Below are positions 36,534-44,257 of a DNA stretch of 64,000 bases, one piece after another. The stretch is taken from assembly GCA_030377965.1 (NCBI GenBank), contig JAUCGE010000004.1, positions 19,810-83,809 on the forward strand. The letters run 5' to 3'. The DNA is from Desulfobacterales bacterium HSG16. GTDB lineage: Bacteria; Desulfobacterota; Desulfobacteria; Desulfobacterales; HSG16. The notes beneath the pieces were generated by a model that saw only the letters and a program-made list of their open reading frames with translations, did no database searches and had not been told where the DNA came from. A program made the translations under genes and the position numbers. Positions within the stretch are counted from its first letter, which is position 1. Every line of letters starts with the position of its first letter.

Positions 36534-36570
36534 TTTTTTTATTAATTTTTGAGTTAAGGAGAAAAAGAAG

Positions 36571-37809
36571 ATGAAGAGATTTACTACAATTGCATTGGCA
36601 GCACTGCTGGTCGTGGCATTTACTTTGCCCGCATCAGCCCTTGAGAACGTGTTTGGCGGTTACTGGAGAACTCGTGCTTTCACCAATCAGAATTTCAGCG
36701 GTGAAGATCAGACAGAAGCTCAAGATATTACGAAAGTTGATACAAGGACCCGTCTGTATTATACAGCAATCATTAATGACGATCTCAAATTCGTTAATAA
36801 ATTTGAGTTTGATGCTGCATGGGGAGACGAAGGACACGGCGATATCGGTGCAGATGGGAAGAATGTTGAAGTTAAGAATTCCTATGCTGATTTTAACGTT
36901 GGAATGGCCAATGCTAAAGTAGGTGTTCAGGGACTGACAATTTCTCGTGGATTTCTCTTTGCCGATGACTTCGCTGGCGCTGTGGTTACACTCAAGCCTG
37001 CCGAAAACGTAGCCATTCCTCTGGTATGGATCAAGGCGTATGAAGGTGGAACCGCCAACAACAATCTTGATGTCGACTACTACGGAGCAGTTCCTGTTTT
37101 CACACCAAGCGAGACTCTGACGGTTCAGCCTATCTTTATATGGGCAACCAGTGACAACGCAAGTGGCTGGTTCAAAACTGCTGCCTATGATGATGTAGAT
37201 ATCTACTATGCTGGTCTTAATCTTGATGCTAAGTTCGACGGCGGAAAATTTTGGTTCACAGGTATTTATGAAGGTGGTTCAGTTGATATGGCTGGCGCAG
37301 GTGACAATTCCACAGATATTAGCGCATGGTTGGCCGCAGTCGGCGCATCAATTGATGTAGAAGCTGCTGATATTCACACCCAGGCATTCTATGCCACAGG
37401 CCAGGATGGTGACAGCAAGGATGCTGAAGCATTCTTCGTACCAAAAGGACAGTCCTACTACTGGGCTGAAATCATGGGCTTTGGAACTTTTGATGATCAG
37501 GTATCCAATGGTTCTTGTGCAGATCAGATCAGCGACATAATGGCTGCCAACATTGGTGCAACTGTAAAAGCTGCTGACGGCCTGGCAGTTACACTTGATC
37601 TGTGGTATGCAACACTGGCAGAAGACGATGCAAATGGTGAAAAAGATCTGGGTATCGAAGTTGATCTCAAAGTAGCTTACGATCTCGTCGAAAACATGAA
37701 GCTGGAACTGATCGGCGCTTACCTGTTCGCAGGTGATGCTACAACCATGAAGAGCAATGATGATGCTAATCCTTACGAACTCGGTTCAAGGATTTCCTTC
37801 AGCTTCTAA
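36571..37809 (+). CDS. outer-membrane porin (beta-barrel)
   Basis: A 412-residue secreted protein with a clear signal peptide (KRF..IALAALLVVAF..PASA, cleavage after about residue 22). The mature part is rich in short alternating, aromatic, Gly/Asp-containing strands and ends with a C-terminal phenylalanine (SRISFSF), the usual signal for outer-membrane insertion by the Bam complex. This suggests a diffusion porin of the kind common in deltaproteobacteria; the substrate is unknown. GGAG precedes the ATG. The codon choice and the strong structured leader suggest high expression. A good terminator follows at 37840. Confidence 0.85.
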   Translation: MKRFTTIALAALLVVAFTLPASALENVFGGYWRTRAFTNQNFSGEDQTEAQDITKVDTRTRLYYTAIINDDLKFVNKFEFDAAWGDEGHGDIGADGKNVEVKNSYADFNVGMANAKVGVQGLTISRGFLFADDFAGAVVTLKPAENVAIPLVWIKAYEGGTANNNLDVDYYGAVPVFTPSETLTVQPIFIWATSDNASGWFKTAAYDDVDIYYAGLNLDAKFDGGKFWFTGIYEGGSVDMAGAGDNSTDISAWLAAVGASIDVEAADIHTQAFYATGQDGDSKDAEAFFVPKGQSYYWAEIMGFGTFDDQVSNGSCADQISDIMAANIGATVKAADGLAVTLDLWYATLAEDDANGEKDLGIEVDLKVAYDLVENMKLELIGAYLFAGDATTMKSNDDANPYELGSRISFSF

Positions 37810-37839
37810 TTTTAGTCTTATATAGTTTGAGATGATATT

Positions 37840-37873
37840 GCCGGGAGCGATTTTTCGCTCCCGGCTTTTTTTG
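37840..37873 (+). terminator. intrinsic terminator of the porin gene
   Basis: gccgggagcga and tcgctcccggc form an eleven-pair stem around a short T-rich loop, followed by seven T residues. Confidence 0.95.
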
Positions 37874-37919
37874 TTTTTTGCTGTGTTGTGAAAAACAGTA
37901 ATGATAAGGAAGGGTTGCC

Positions 37920-38120
37920 ATGATGATAAAACCTAAATATGTAGTTGATGAGCTTGATCATAAAGTCGCTGTGCAGATTGATATCGAGACATTTGATAAA
38001 ATTGAAGAAATACTTGAAAATTATGCTCTTTATAAACTGATGGAAAATGATGATGATAATGAAATACTGAATTTGGAAGATGCGAAAAAATATTATAGAA
38101 ACATTTCAGGAGACATTTGA
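37920..38120 (+). CDS. antitoxin of a RelBE/ParDE-type pair
   Basis: A 66-residue acidic protein with a beta-strand/helix start (KPKYVVDELDHKVAVQIDIETFDKIEEIL) of the kind found in Phd/RelB-like antitoxins, and an acidic helical tail (EDAKKYYRNISGDI). It sits immediately upstream of a RelE-like toxin; its stop overlaps that ATG (TGATG). AAGGG precedes the start. The antitoxin assignment rests on the partner gene and size. Confidence 0.85.
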   Translation: MMIKPKYVVDELDHKVAVQIDIETFDKIEEILENYALYKLMENDDDNEILNLEDAKKYYRNISGDI

Positions 38121-38386
38121 TGAAAATTACCTATACCAAAAAATTCTTGAAACAACTATACAAAATCCCAAAGGATCCAAGAAGTAAAATGGAAAAATTC
38201 GTATTTGAAATTTTACCTGAAATGTCTTCGATTGGAGAAAGTGGAAAGATTGAAAAAATGACCGGATACCAAGGCTTTTACAAAATACGATTTGGTACGT
38301 ACAGGATAGGGCTGAAGATAGAAAAAGATACAATAGTGTTGAAGACAGTAATGCATAGAAGCAATATTTATCAGTTCTTTCCATAA
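38120..38386 (+). CDS. RelE/ParE-family toxin
   Basis: An 88-residue basic protein with the RelE/ParE fold pattern: ITYTKKFLKQLYKIPK at the start, a middle KMTGYQGFYKIRFGTYRIGLKIEKD strand pair, and a terminal MHRSNIYQFF. The central YRIG-type Arg and the final aromatic cluster are the usual positions for ribosome-dependent mRNA cleavage in RelE toxins. I chose ATG 38120, overlapping the antitoxin stop by one base. The pair looks intact. Confidence 0.88.
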   Translation: MKITYTKKFLKQLYKIPKDPRSKMEKFVFEILPEMSSIGESGKIEKMTGYQGFYKIRFGTYRIGLKIEKDTIVLKTVMHRSNIYQFFP

Positions 38387-38426
38387 ACTCCCATGACCTG
38401 ATGGTCACAACGAACAATGAAAGCTT

Positions 38427-38504
38427 TGAACCCTGATTAAAAGGATTAAAGGATTTCCTGATTTTGTAATCATGTAATCCTTTAATCCTTGTAATCAAGG
38501 TTCA
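38427..38504. repeat. palindrome related to the 29322 repeat
   Basis: tgaaccctgattaaaaggat- and its inverse atccttgtaatcaaggttca form imperfect arms of about 29 bases at 38427-38455 and 38476-38504. The core ggattaaaggat is identical to the core of the MITE palindrome at 29322-29413. A GGTTTTT run just after the right arm could also let it end the RelE-type operon. The remainder of the 38387-38708 gap holds no supported gene. Confidence 0.75.
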
Positions 38505-38708
38505 GGGGTTTTTGAATCAAGCCTTGAATGGCTAAATGGTTAATCCATTCAAAACATCTTGAAATAACAGCATCTCAAGAAACTTTCATATAAACGAACG
38601 GAATCTGATTTGAACGGCAGATAACAAAAAGATTGAATTATAAATGCGCTCATGATAAAAAAGAATTAATTACATGGATTGACCTTTTCAAACAGGAGGA
38701 CGAAAAGG

Positions 38709-39539
38709 ATGAGTGAACTGTCAATAACTGAAATATCTCCGGAACAACTTGATATCGAGATACCGGATATCAGCCATATCATTACGGAGGATGATGAACC
38801 GGTGGATAATATCTTTTCGGAAAAACAACAGCGTTTGCTTACAAGAAGCCTGAATGCTTCCTGGAAACCGGGACACCCTTTTCTTACAGCCGCAAATGTA
38901 GGAATTTTTTACGGCCTTTATAAGACACCAATCGTACCCGATGTGTTTTTAAGCCTGAATGTGATATCTGCCGAAGATATCTGGGAAAAAAAGAACAGGT
39001 CATATCTTTTATGGGAATTTGGAAAACCGCCGGAAGTTGCAGTCGAGATCGTATCCAATAAGAAAGGCGGGGAAACCGATAAAAAGCTAGAAATATATTC
39101 TCGTGTCGGGGTGAGGTATTACATTGTTTTCGACCCGCAGTTAGCTATTCAAAAGGACTCTTTGCGTATATATGAGCTTGTAAAAGGGCAATATATCCCT
39201 AAAATAGATCGTCAACTGCAACGTGTCGGTATTGGCGTAACTTTATGGAAAGGCGTTTTTGAAGACAGGTATGATTGTTGGCTGAGATGGTGCGATCAAG
39301 AAGGGAATTTTATAAAAACAGGGGAGGAAAGTACGGATCAGGAGCGACAACGTGCGGAGCAGGAGCGGCAACGCGCTGACCAGGAGCGGCAACGCGCTGA
39401 CCAGGAACGGCAACGCGCGAATCAGGAGCGGCAACGTGCGGAGCAGGAAAAACAAAACGCAGAACAGGAACGACAACGCGCAGATGCTCTGGCTGCAAAG
39501 TTGAGAGCTTTGGGGATCGATTCTGACTCGATTGCTTGA
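38709..39539 (+). CDS. Uma2-family (DUF820) nuclease-like protein with repetitive coiled-coil tail
   Basis: A 276-residue protein. Residues about 45-190 match the Uma2/DUF820 restriction-endonuclease-like fold: VPDVFLSLN (the catalytic Asp), PPEVAVEIVSNKKGGETDKKLEIYSRVGV (the E-x-V/K region) and YYIVFDPQL. The C-terminal 65 residues are a near-perfect QERQRA(D/E) heptad repeat encoded by 21-base units, forming a charged helix. ATG 38709 follows GGAGG and AAAGG. These genes are multicopy in cyanobacteria and some deltaproteobacteria; their biological role is unsettled. Confidence 0.88.
   Translation: MSELSITEISPEQLDIEIPDISHIITEDDEPVDNIFSEKQQRLLTRSLNASWKPGHPFLTAANVGIFYGLYKTPIVPDVFLSLNVISAEDIWEKKNRSYLLWEFGKPPEVAVEIVSNKKGGETDKKLEIYSRVGVRYYIVFDPQLAIQKDSLRIYELVKGQYIPKIDRQLQRVGIGVTLWKGVFEDRYDCWLRWCDQEGNFIKTGEESTDQERQRAEQERQRADQERQRADQERQRANQERQRAEQEKQNAEQERQRADALAAKLRALGIDSDSIA
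39339..39482. repeat. 21-bp coding repeat (QERQRAD heptads)
   Basis: About seven consecutive units close to caggagcggcaacgcgctga encode the coiled-coil tail of the Uma2-type protein. The unit is a multiple of three, so copy number can change without loss of frame. Confidence 0.9.
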
Positions 39540-39565
39540 CGCTGACCAAGTTTGCTGCCAGAACA

Positions 39566-39594
39566 TAAAAAAGGCGGGAGAAAATTCCCCCGCC
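39566..39594 (-). terminator. intrinsic terminator of the gatB operon
   Basis: On the minus strand ggcggg(gg) and (c)cccgcc form a stem around aattttct, followed by TTTTTT (39572-39566). It lies about 50 bases beyond the gatB stop. Confidence 0.85.
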
Positions 39595-39642
39595 GGATTA
39601 CTTGTATTCTATCGGATATGTGTACAAACGCAAAAAATCAAA

Positions 39643-41079
39643 TCACACGTCAAGCTTGCGCTTCAATATCTCATTAACGATTTTCGGATTGGCAGCACCC
39701 TTTGTTTCCTTCATTACCTGGCCTACGAAAAAACCCATGACCTTGGTTTTACCTGCCTTGTATTGTTCCACCTCTTTTTCGGACCTATCCAGAATTTTTA
39801 CGATGATCTCTTCAATCGCTCCTGTGTCTGAAACCTGGACAAGACCTTTTTCTTTCTTGACAATCTCTTCTGGGGCATCGCCGGTTTTTGCCATTTTCTC
39901 AAAAACCGTTTTTGCAATTTTGCCGCTGATAGTCCCTTTGTCCACGAGTTTCAGAAGGCCGCCTAAGTTTTTTGCGGAAACAGGCGATTCTTCAATGCTC
40001 TTTCCTTCGGCATTCAAAAGGCCCAGCAATGGTCCTGTAACCCAGTTGCATACCTGCTTGGGATTGTTATCAAGATATGAAAAACATTCCTCGAAATAAT
40101 CGGCTAACTCTCGTGCAGCCGTCAAAACGCCAGCATCATAGTCAGAAAGCGAAAATTCTTTTTCAAACCGTTCTTTTCTTTCATCTGGAAGTTCCGGCAG
40201 GGTAGCCCGGACAGAATCGACCCATTTTTCATCGACTATCAAAGGCAGGAGATCAGGATCAGGAAAATATCGGTAATCGTGGGCTTCTTCCTTGCTTCGC
40301 ATGGAAGTGGATTTGTTTTTTGTCGGATTCCAGAGTCGGGTTTCCTGAACCACTTTTCCACCGTCTGCGATCACATCCTTCTGCCGTTCAATCTCAAAAT
40401 CAATGGCTTTTTCGACATGCCTGAAAGAGTTGAGATTTTTCAATTCAGCTCGGGTTCCGAAGGTTTCAGATCCTTTCGGCATGATAGATACATTGGCATC
40501 GCAACGAAAGCTGCCTTCTTCCATATTGCCGTCGGAAACGCCGATATAGCGAAGAATCGAACGTATTTTTCTTAAATATGCCCCGGCTTCTTCAGAAGAC
40601 CTGATATCGGGTTCACTGACTATTTCCATCAGGGGAACCCCGGTTCTGTTAAGATCGACCTTTGAAAAAGGGCGATTTGGATCATGAATCAGCTTACCTG
40701 CATCTTCTTCCATATGGATGCGATGAATACCGATCCGTTTTTTTTCACCATTGGCTTCTATGTCAATATAGCCAGCCCGTGCAATGGGCAGCTCATACTG
40801 GGAAATCTGGTATCCTTTGGGCAGGTCAGGGTAGAAATAATTCTTTCTGGCAAACCTGCTTTCTTCCTGAATACCGCAGTTGGTCGCAAGAGCGGCTTTG
40901 ATAGTGTATTCAACCACCTTTTTGTTCAGCACGGGCAACACACCGGGCATTCCCAGGCAAACCGGGCAGGTATGAGTGTTTGGTTCCGCACCAAAGGCAG
41001 TGGAACAATTGCAGAATATCTTTGTTTCGGTCGTAAGCTGGGTATGCACCTCAAGACCGATGACAGATTCGAATTCCAT
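39643..41079 (-). CDS. gatB: aspartyl/glutamyl-tRNA amidotransferase subunit B
   Basis: GatB is the kinase/amidotransferase subunit of GatCAB, which turns Glu-tRNA(Gln) or Asp-tRNA(Asn) into the correct amidated form. The start IGLEVHTQL, the zinc-site [15 protein letters not shown] stretch, [23 protein letters not shown], and the MEEDAGK and DRTG(R)VPL..I signatures are all present. The C-terminal YqeY-like domain ends at [16 protein letters not shown]. The length of 478 residues is normal. AAAGGA precedes the ATG. gatC and gatA are not adjacent; the gene is last in a unit with a helicase. Confidence 0.97.
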   Translation of the reverse strand: MEFESVIGLEVHTQLTTETKIFCNCSTAFGAEPNTHTCPVCLGMPGVLPVLNKKVVEYTIKAALATNCGIQEESRFARKNYFYPDLPKGYQISQYELPIARAGYIDIEANGEKKRIGIHRIHMEEDAGKLIHDPNRPFSKVDLNRTGVPLMEIVSEPDIRSSEEAGAYLRKIRSILRYIGVSDGNMEEGSFRCDANVSIMPKGSETFGTRAELKNLNSFRHVEKAIDFEIERQKDVIADGGKVVQETRLWNPTKNKSTSMRSKEEAHDYRYFPDPDLLPLIVDEKWVDSVRATLPELPDERKERFEKEFSLSDYDAGVLTAARELADYFEECFSYLDNNPKQVCNWVTGPLLGLLNAEGKSIEESPVSAKNLGGLLKLVDKGTISGKIAKTVFEKMAKTGDAPEEIVKKEKGLVQVSDTGAIEEIIVKILDRSEKEVEQYKAGKTKVMGFFVGQVMKETKGAANPKIVNEILKRKLDV

Positions 41080-41091
41080 ATCACTTTTCCT

Positions 41092-42963
41092 TTAATTCAT
41101 AGCATCTTCGATTTCATCCAGAAACCGGCTTCGCAGATTGTATTGTCCCTTTCTGTAATCCGATGAACACAGGTAAAGATATTTTTCGCTTCTGGTGATG
41201 GAAACATACATCAGCCTGCGTTCTTCTTCCAGATCCGCCGGAGATTGAGTTGAACGCCAGTGGGGAAAAAGGTTTTCTTCGCATCCAGCTACGAACACCG
41301 CTTCATATTCGAGTCCTTTTGCAGCATGTATGGTTGACAGCACTACTTTGTTTTGTGCATCTTCGTCATCATCTTCCCGGTCTTCTCTGACCAGAGCCGC
41401 ATCTACAAGATAGGATTCTATAGTGTCGTAACGGGAAGCAGCATGGATTAGCTGCTCGATATTTTCCTTTCTGGCGATCAAATCTGTTGATTTTCCTTTG
41501 ACGAGTTTTTTCAGATACTCCATGTAACCGCTTCGTTCGACGACTTCTCTAACAGCCATATCCGGTTTCATGTCGCGAATATCATCAAGGAGTGTAAGAA
41601 GGCTGCCAAGAGCGGAATATACCTTCGGTGTCAGGATTTTTTCTGTCACAGCTTTTTGAGCTGCGCCTTTAAGTCCCATGTCGCCAAATCGCATCGAATT
41701 AATTTTCCTGATCATTGCAGGGCCTATTCCGCGTTTGGGTGTATTTATTACCCGCTCGAAAGAAGAGTCGTCTCTATCAAAGACAGATGCAGCAAGATAA
41801 CTGTTCAAGTCGATGATTTCCAGACGTTCGAAAAACCCCTTCCCTCCCATCATCTGGTAAGGGATATCCGCATAGCGAAACGATTTTTCGAAGGACAGGG
41901 AGCAAAACCGGGTGCGATAGAGGACTGCAATCCGGTTTAAAGGAATTTTCTTACGTGCCAGTTGAGCGATTTTTCCCACTATCCAGTCGGCTTCTTCCTG
42001 ATCATCGAAAAAATGGTGAATTTTGACCTCGCCACCTGTTATTTCGGAAAAACAATGTTTGTCTATTTTGCTGGCATTGTTTTCGATCAGATGATTGGCG
42101 ATCCGGACTATTTCGTCCGCACAGCGATAATTCTGTTCCAGCCGGAATACACGGGCATTGTCATAAAGTTTCGGAAAAGAAATAAAATTGTTCACATTGC
42201 TCATCCGAAAGGAATAAATAGACTGCCAGTCATCGCCGACCACGAAAAGATTACCGTCTTTTAAGAGCAGGCGGGTGATTTCCTCGTTCAGATCGTTAGT
42301 GTCCTGATATTCGTCACATAGAATATACTCAAACTTATTCTGGTATTCAGTTCGAATATCGTCGTAATCACGAATGAGATCACGCGCTTTTAAAAGGATA
42401 TTGTCAAAATCGACAGCATTTCTATTTTTCAACTCGTTTTCATACAAGTTAAAAGCATCCGCAATTTTAATTGACGATACCCTGGGACGGATTTCGAAAT
42501 GCTTTAAGGGGTTTCCTGTATTTTTCGCATTTGAAATAGCTGCTCTTACACTTTCGGAATATTTCTTGTCATAATTCAGGCTGATCAAAACATCTTTGAC
42601 CAGTTTTTGCTGCTGATAAATTCCATAAACCTGTAAAGGTGATTCATATCCAAGTCGCTGGCAGTGCTTCATTAAAATTTTAAAGCATGCTGAATGACAG
42701 GTTCGAACCCAGGGAAATCTGGAAAGAGGCAGACCTGTGAGAGCGACAAGGCGATTTTTCATCTCCTCGGCAGCCTTGTTGGTAAAGGTTATAGCTAAAA
42801 TTCTTTCTGGGTCATGGCCCGAAGATATGAGATGAGCTATCTTGGCGGTTAGAGTTCGAGTTTTGCCTGAACCAGCACCTGCTACCAGAAGTGTCGGCGA
42901 ACCTGTAAAATCGACAGCTGCCTGTTGTTGATCTGATAATGACATTGAATCCATAAAATCCAT
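41092..42963 (-). CDS. UvrD/Rep-family ATP-dependent DNA helicase
   Basis: A superfamily 1A 3'-5' helicase of about 620 residues. The motifs occur in order: Q motif LSDQQQAAVDF, Walker A AGAGSGKT, Ia TFTNKAAEEM, II DEYQDTND, III GDDWQSIYSFR, IV QNYR, V TIHAAKGLEYEAVFVAG and VI EERRLMYVSITRS. The length is nearer Rep than UvrD/PcrA, which carry a longer C-terminal tail. I chose the ATG ending at 42963; an open frame to 43029 exists but would overlap the upstream gene and is not conserved. It lies 12 bases upstream of gatB. Confidence 0.93.
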   Translation of the reverse strand: MDFMDSMSLSDQQQAAVDFTGSPTLLVAGAGSGKTRTLTAKIAHLISSGHDPERILAITFTNKAAEEMKNRLVALTGLPLSRFPWVRTCHSACFKILMKHCQRLGYESPLQVYGIYQQQKLVKDVLISLNYDKKYSESVRAAISNAKNTGNPLKHFEIRPRVSSIKIADAFNLYENELKNRNAVDFDNILLKARDLIRDYDDIRTEYQNKFEYILCDEYQDTNDLNEEITRLLLKDGNLFVVGDDWQSIYSFRMSNVNNFISFPKLYDNARVFRLEQNYRCADEIVRIANHLIENNASKIDKHCFSEITGGEVKIHHFFDDQEEADWIVGKIAQLARKKIPLNRIAVLYRTRFCSLSFEKSFRYADIPYQMMGGKGFFERLEIIDLNSYLAASVFDRDDSSFERVINTPKRGIGPAMIRKINSMRFGDMGLKGAAQKAVTEKILTPKVYSALGSLLTLLDDIRDMKPDMAVREVVERSGYMEYLKKLVKGKSTDLIARKENIEQLIHAASRYDTIESYLVDAALVREDREDDDEDAQNKVVLSTIHAAKGLEYEAVFVAGCEENLFPHWRSTQSPADLEEERRLMYVSITRSEKYLYLCSSDYRKGQYNLRSRFLDEIEDAMN

Positions 42964-42979
42964 AGGGTTACGGAGTTTC

Positions 42980-43759
42980 TTATGCTTCGAGGTTTTCGGT
43001 CTGACAGAGTCGATGGATGGTCTGTGCATGCCATCTGCCTTTTCCTGAGAAAGTGGAGATATTTTTGCCTTCCAGATGATCTGCTATCTGGCCGTAAGTC
43101 GAACCTTTTGCACGCATATTGCTGATGATTTTGATTACCTTGGCTCTGGTCGGGCTTGATACCCTTGCTTTTCTTTTGGGTCGGGGCGGGGCCGGTTCAG
43201 GTTCAGGCTCAATATAAACTTCATCCTCAACTTCACCTTCATACTCACCTTCGCCTTCATACTCACCTTCATCTTCATACTCGGTATAAACTTCGGCTTC
43301 AGCTTCAAGCTCGGTTTCAGGCTCTGCTTCAGGCTCAACTTCGAAGTTTTGATTGTTTTGATCTGGTATCAGGGCAATGTTATTTTCGACCATCATTTTT
43401 ATAGATATAGCAATATTTTCCATTGCTGTGGCATTTTTTTCTTCGGCAAAAGCTCTTCTTTCCCCTATTTCACCCAGTTTTTTCTGGCCTGATGCTATTT
43501 CTTCCAGAAGTTTTTTCATAGCGGGTATGGTTTCTGTCAACAGGGAGGTCATCTGTTCCATCTCATTCGATTTTCTCGGCCCTTTTCTTTTGTCTCTCGT
43601 CTGCCTGTTGTCATTATTTTTGAAAAAAGGTGAATGGTATTGAGAATTGGAATTATTGTTGTATTGGGGGTTGTTCATTGGGTTGTTATAAACTTTTCGG
43701 TTTCCGTCATGATACCGTTTATCGTTTCCATTACGATTTTTTTTTAAATAGTCGTTCAT
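42980..43759 (-). CDS. low-complexity protein with recombinase-like helix-turn-helix end
   Basis: I do not recognise this 259-residue protein as a whole. Residues 1-50 are rich in Asn, Tyr and Lys; 70-130 look helical; 140-205 form an acidic/Pro-rich linker with EGEYEGE-type repeats. The last 50 residues (TRAKVIKIISNMRAKGSTYGQIADHLEGKNI...FSGKGRWHAQTIHRLCQ) resemble the recombinase/resolvase-associated helical domain that selects DNA, but no catalytic Ser domain is present. AAGGAGG precedes the start. It has a near-perfect promoter 250 bases upstream and lies directly upstream of the helicase. Confidence 0.65.
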   Translation of the reverse strand: MNDYLKKNRNGNDKRYHDGNRKVYNNPMNNPQYNNNSNSQYHSPFFKNNDNRQTRDKRKGPRKSNEMEQMTSLLTETIPAMKKLLEEIASGQKKLGEIGERRAFAEEKNATAMENIAISIKMMVENNIALIPDQNNQNFEVEPEAEPETELEAEAEVYTEYEDEGEYEGEGEYEGEVEDEVYIEPEPEPAPPRPKRKARVSSPTRAKVIKIISNMRAKGSTYGQIADHLEGKNISTFSGKGRWHAQTIHRLCQTENLEA

Positions 43760-43869
43760 GATGATGCCTCCTTAGATGTTAGCTGGTTTATTTTATTGTC
43801 GATCATGATACGTATAATCACGATCATTATGTGACAGCAGTCCAATATCCATGATCACAATGGATCACA

Positions 43870-43900
43870 AAAAAAAACGAGGAACACCCCGGTTTGTAAG
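43870..43900 (-). terminator. terminator-like hairpin in the long leader of the low-complexity gene
   Basis: On the minus strand cggggtgttcctcg can form a five-pair stem (one G-T pair) and is followed by nine T residues. It lies between the promoter at 44020-44048 and the start at 43759, so it could reduce or attenuate transcription. No other gene or named RNA is seen in 43760-44257. Confidence 0.4.
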
Positions 43901-44019
43901 GATCTGTTCTAATCTCATATGTAGATAATGTGGTCTGTCTCCTGCTGCCATATTTTAAAAGCCGATGACGAAAAACGGCTCCGGCTGCCTGTTGTACTTT
44001 CAGTCACTATAAGCTTTAT

Positions 44020-44048
44020 ATTATAAATCAGTTTTTTTCATATGTCAA
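44020..44048 (-). promoter_or_regulatory. consensus sigma-70 promoter for the 43759-39643 operon
   Basis: On the minus strand: TTGACA (44048-44043), a 17-base spacer and TATAAT (44025-44020), both perfect. The predicted transcript would have a leader of about 250 bases. Confidence 0.75.
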
Positions 44049-44087
44049 AAAAAAGCTGACAATAAATATATCATAGCAGTATATTGA

Positions 44088-44116
44088 TTGACAAGCTCTT
44101 GTATTTTTCCTATTGT
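44088..44116 (+). promoter_or_regulatory. sigma-70-type promoter for the REC-DegV signalling operon
   Basis: TTGACA at 44088-44093, a 17-base spacer and TATTGT at 44111-44116. It is divergent from, and 40 bases away from, the minus-strand promoter at 44020-44048. Confidence 0.65.
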
Positions 44117-44257
44117 TTTTAACGATTAATTGCCAAATATTCAAAAGGTTGTCACTTTATGAAAATGGCTGCCGTATCAACTGGTGTTTACGGCTCCGTT
44201 GAAGTGAGGGCATTTTTAAAAAAAAATTCAGTTTTCCCTAAATTTTCAGGAGGAAAG

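Noticed and set aside
39340..39566. A long open frame antisense to the Uma2 coiled coil
   Set aside because: It is a by-product of the 21-base repeat, which keeps all frames open; the product is low-complexity.
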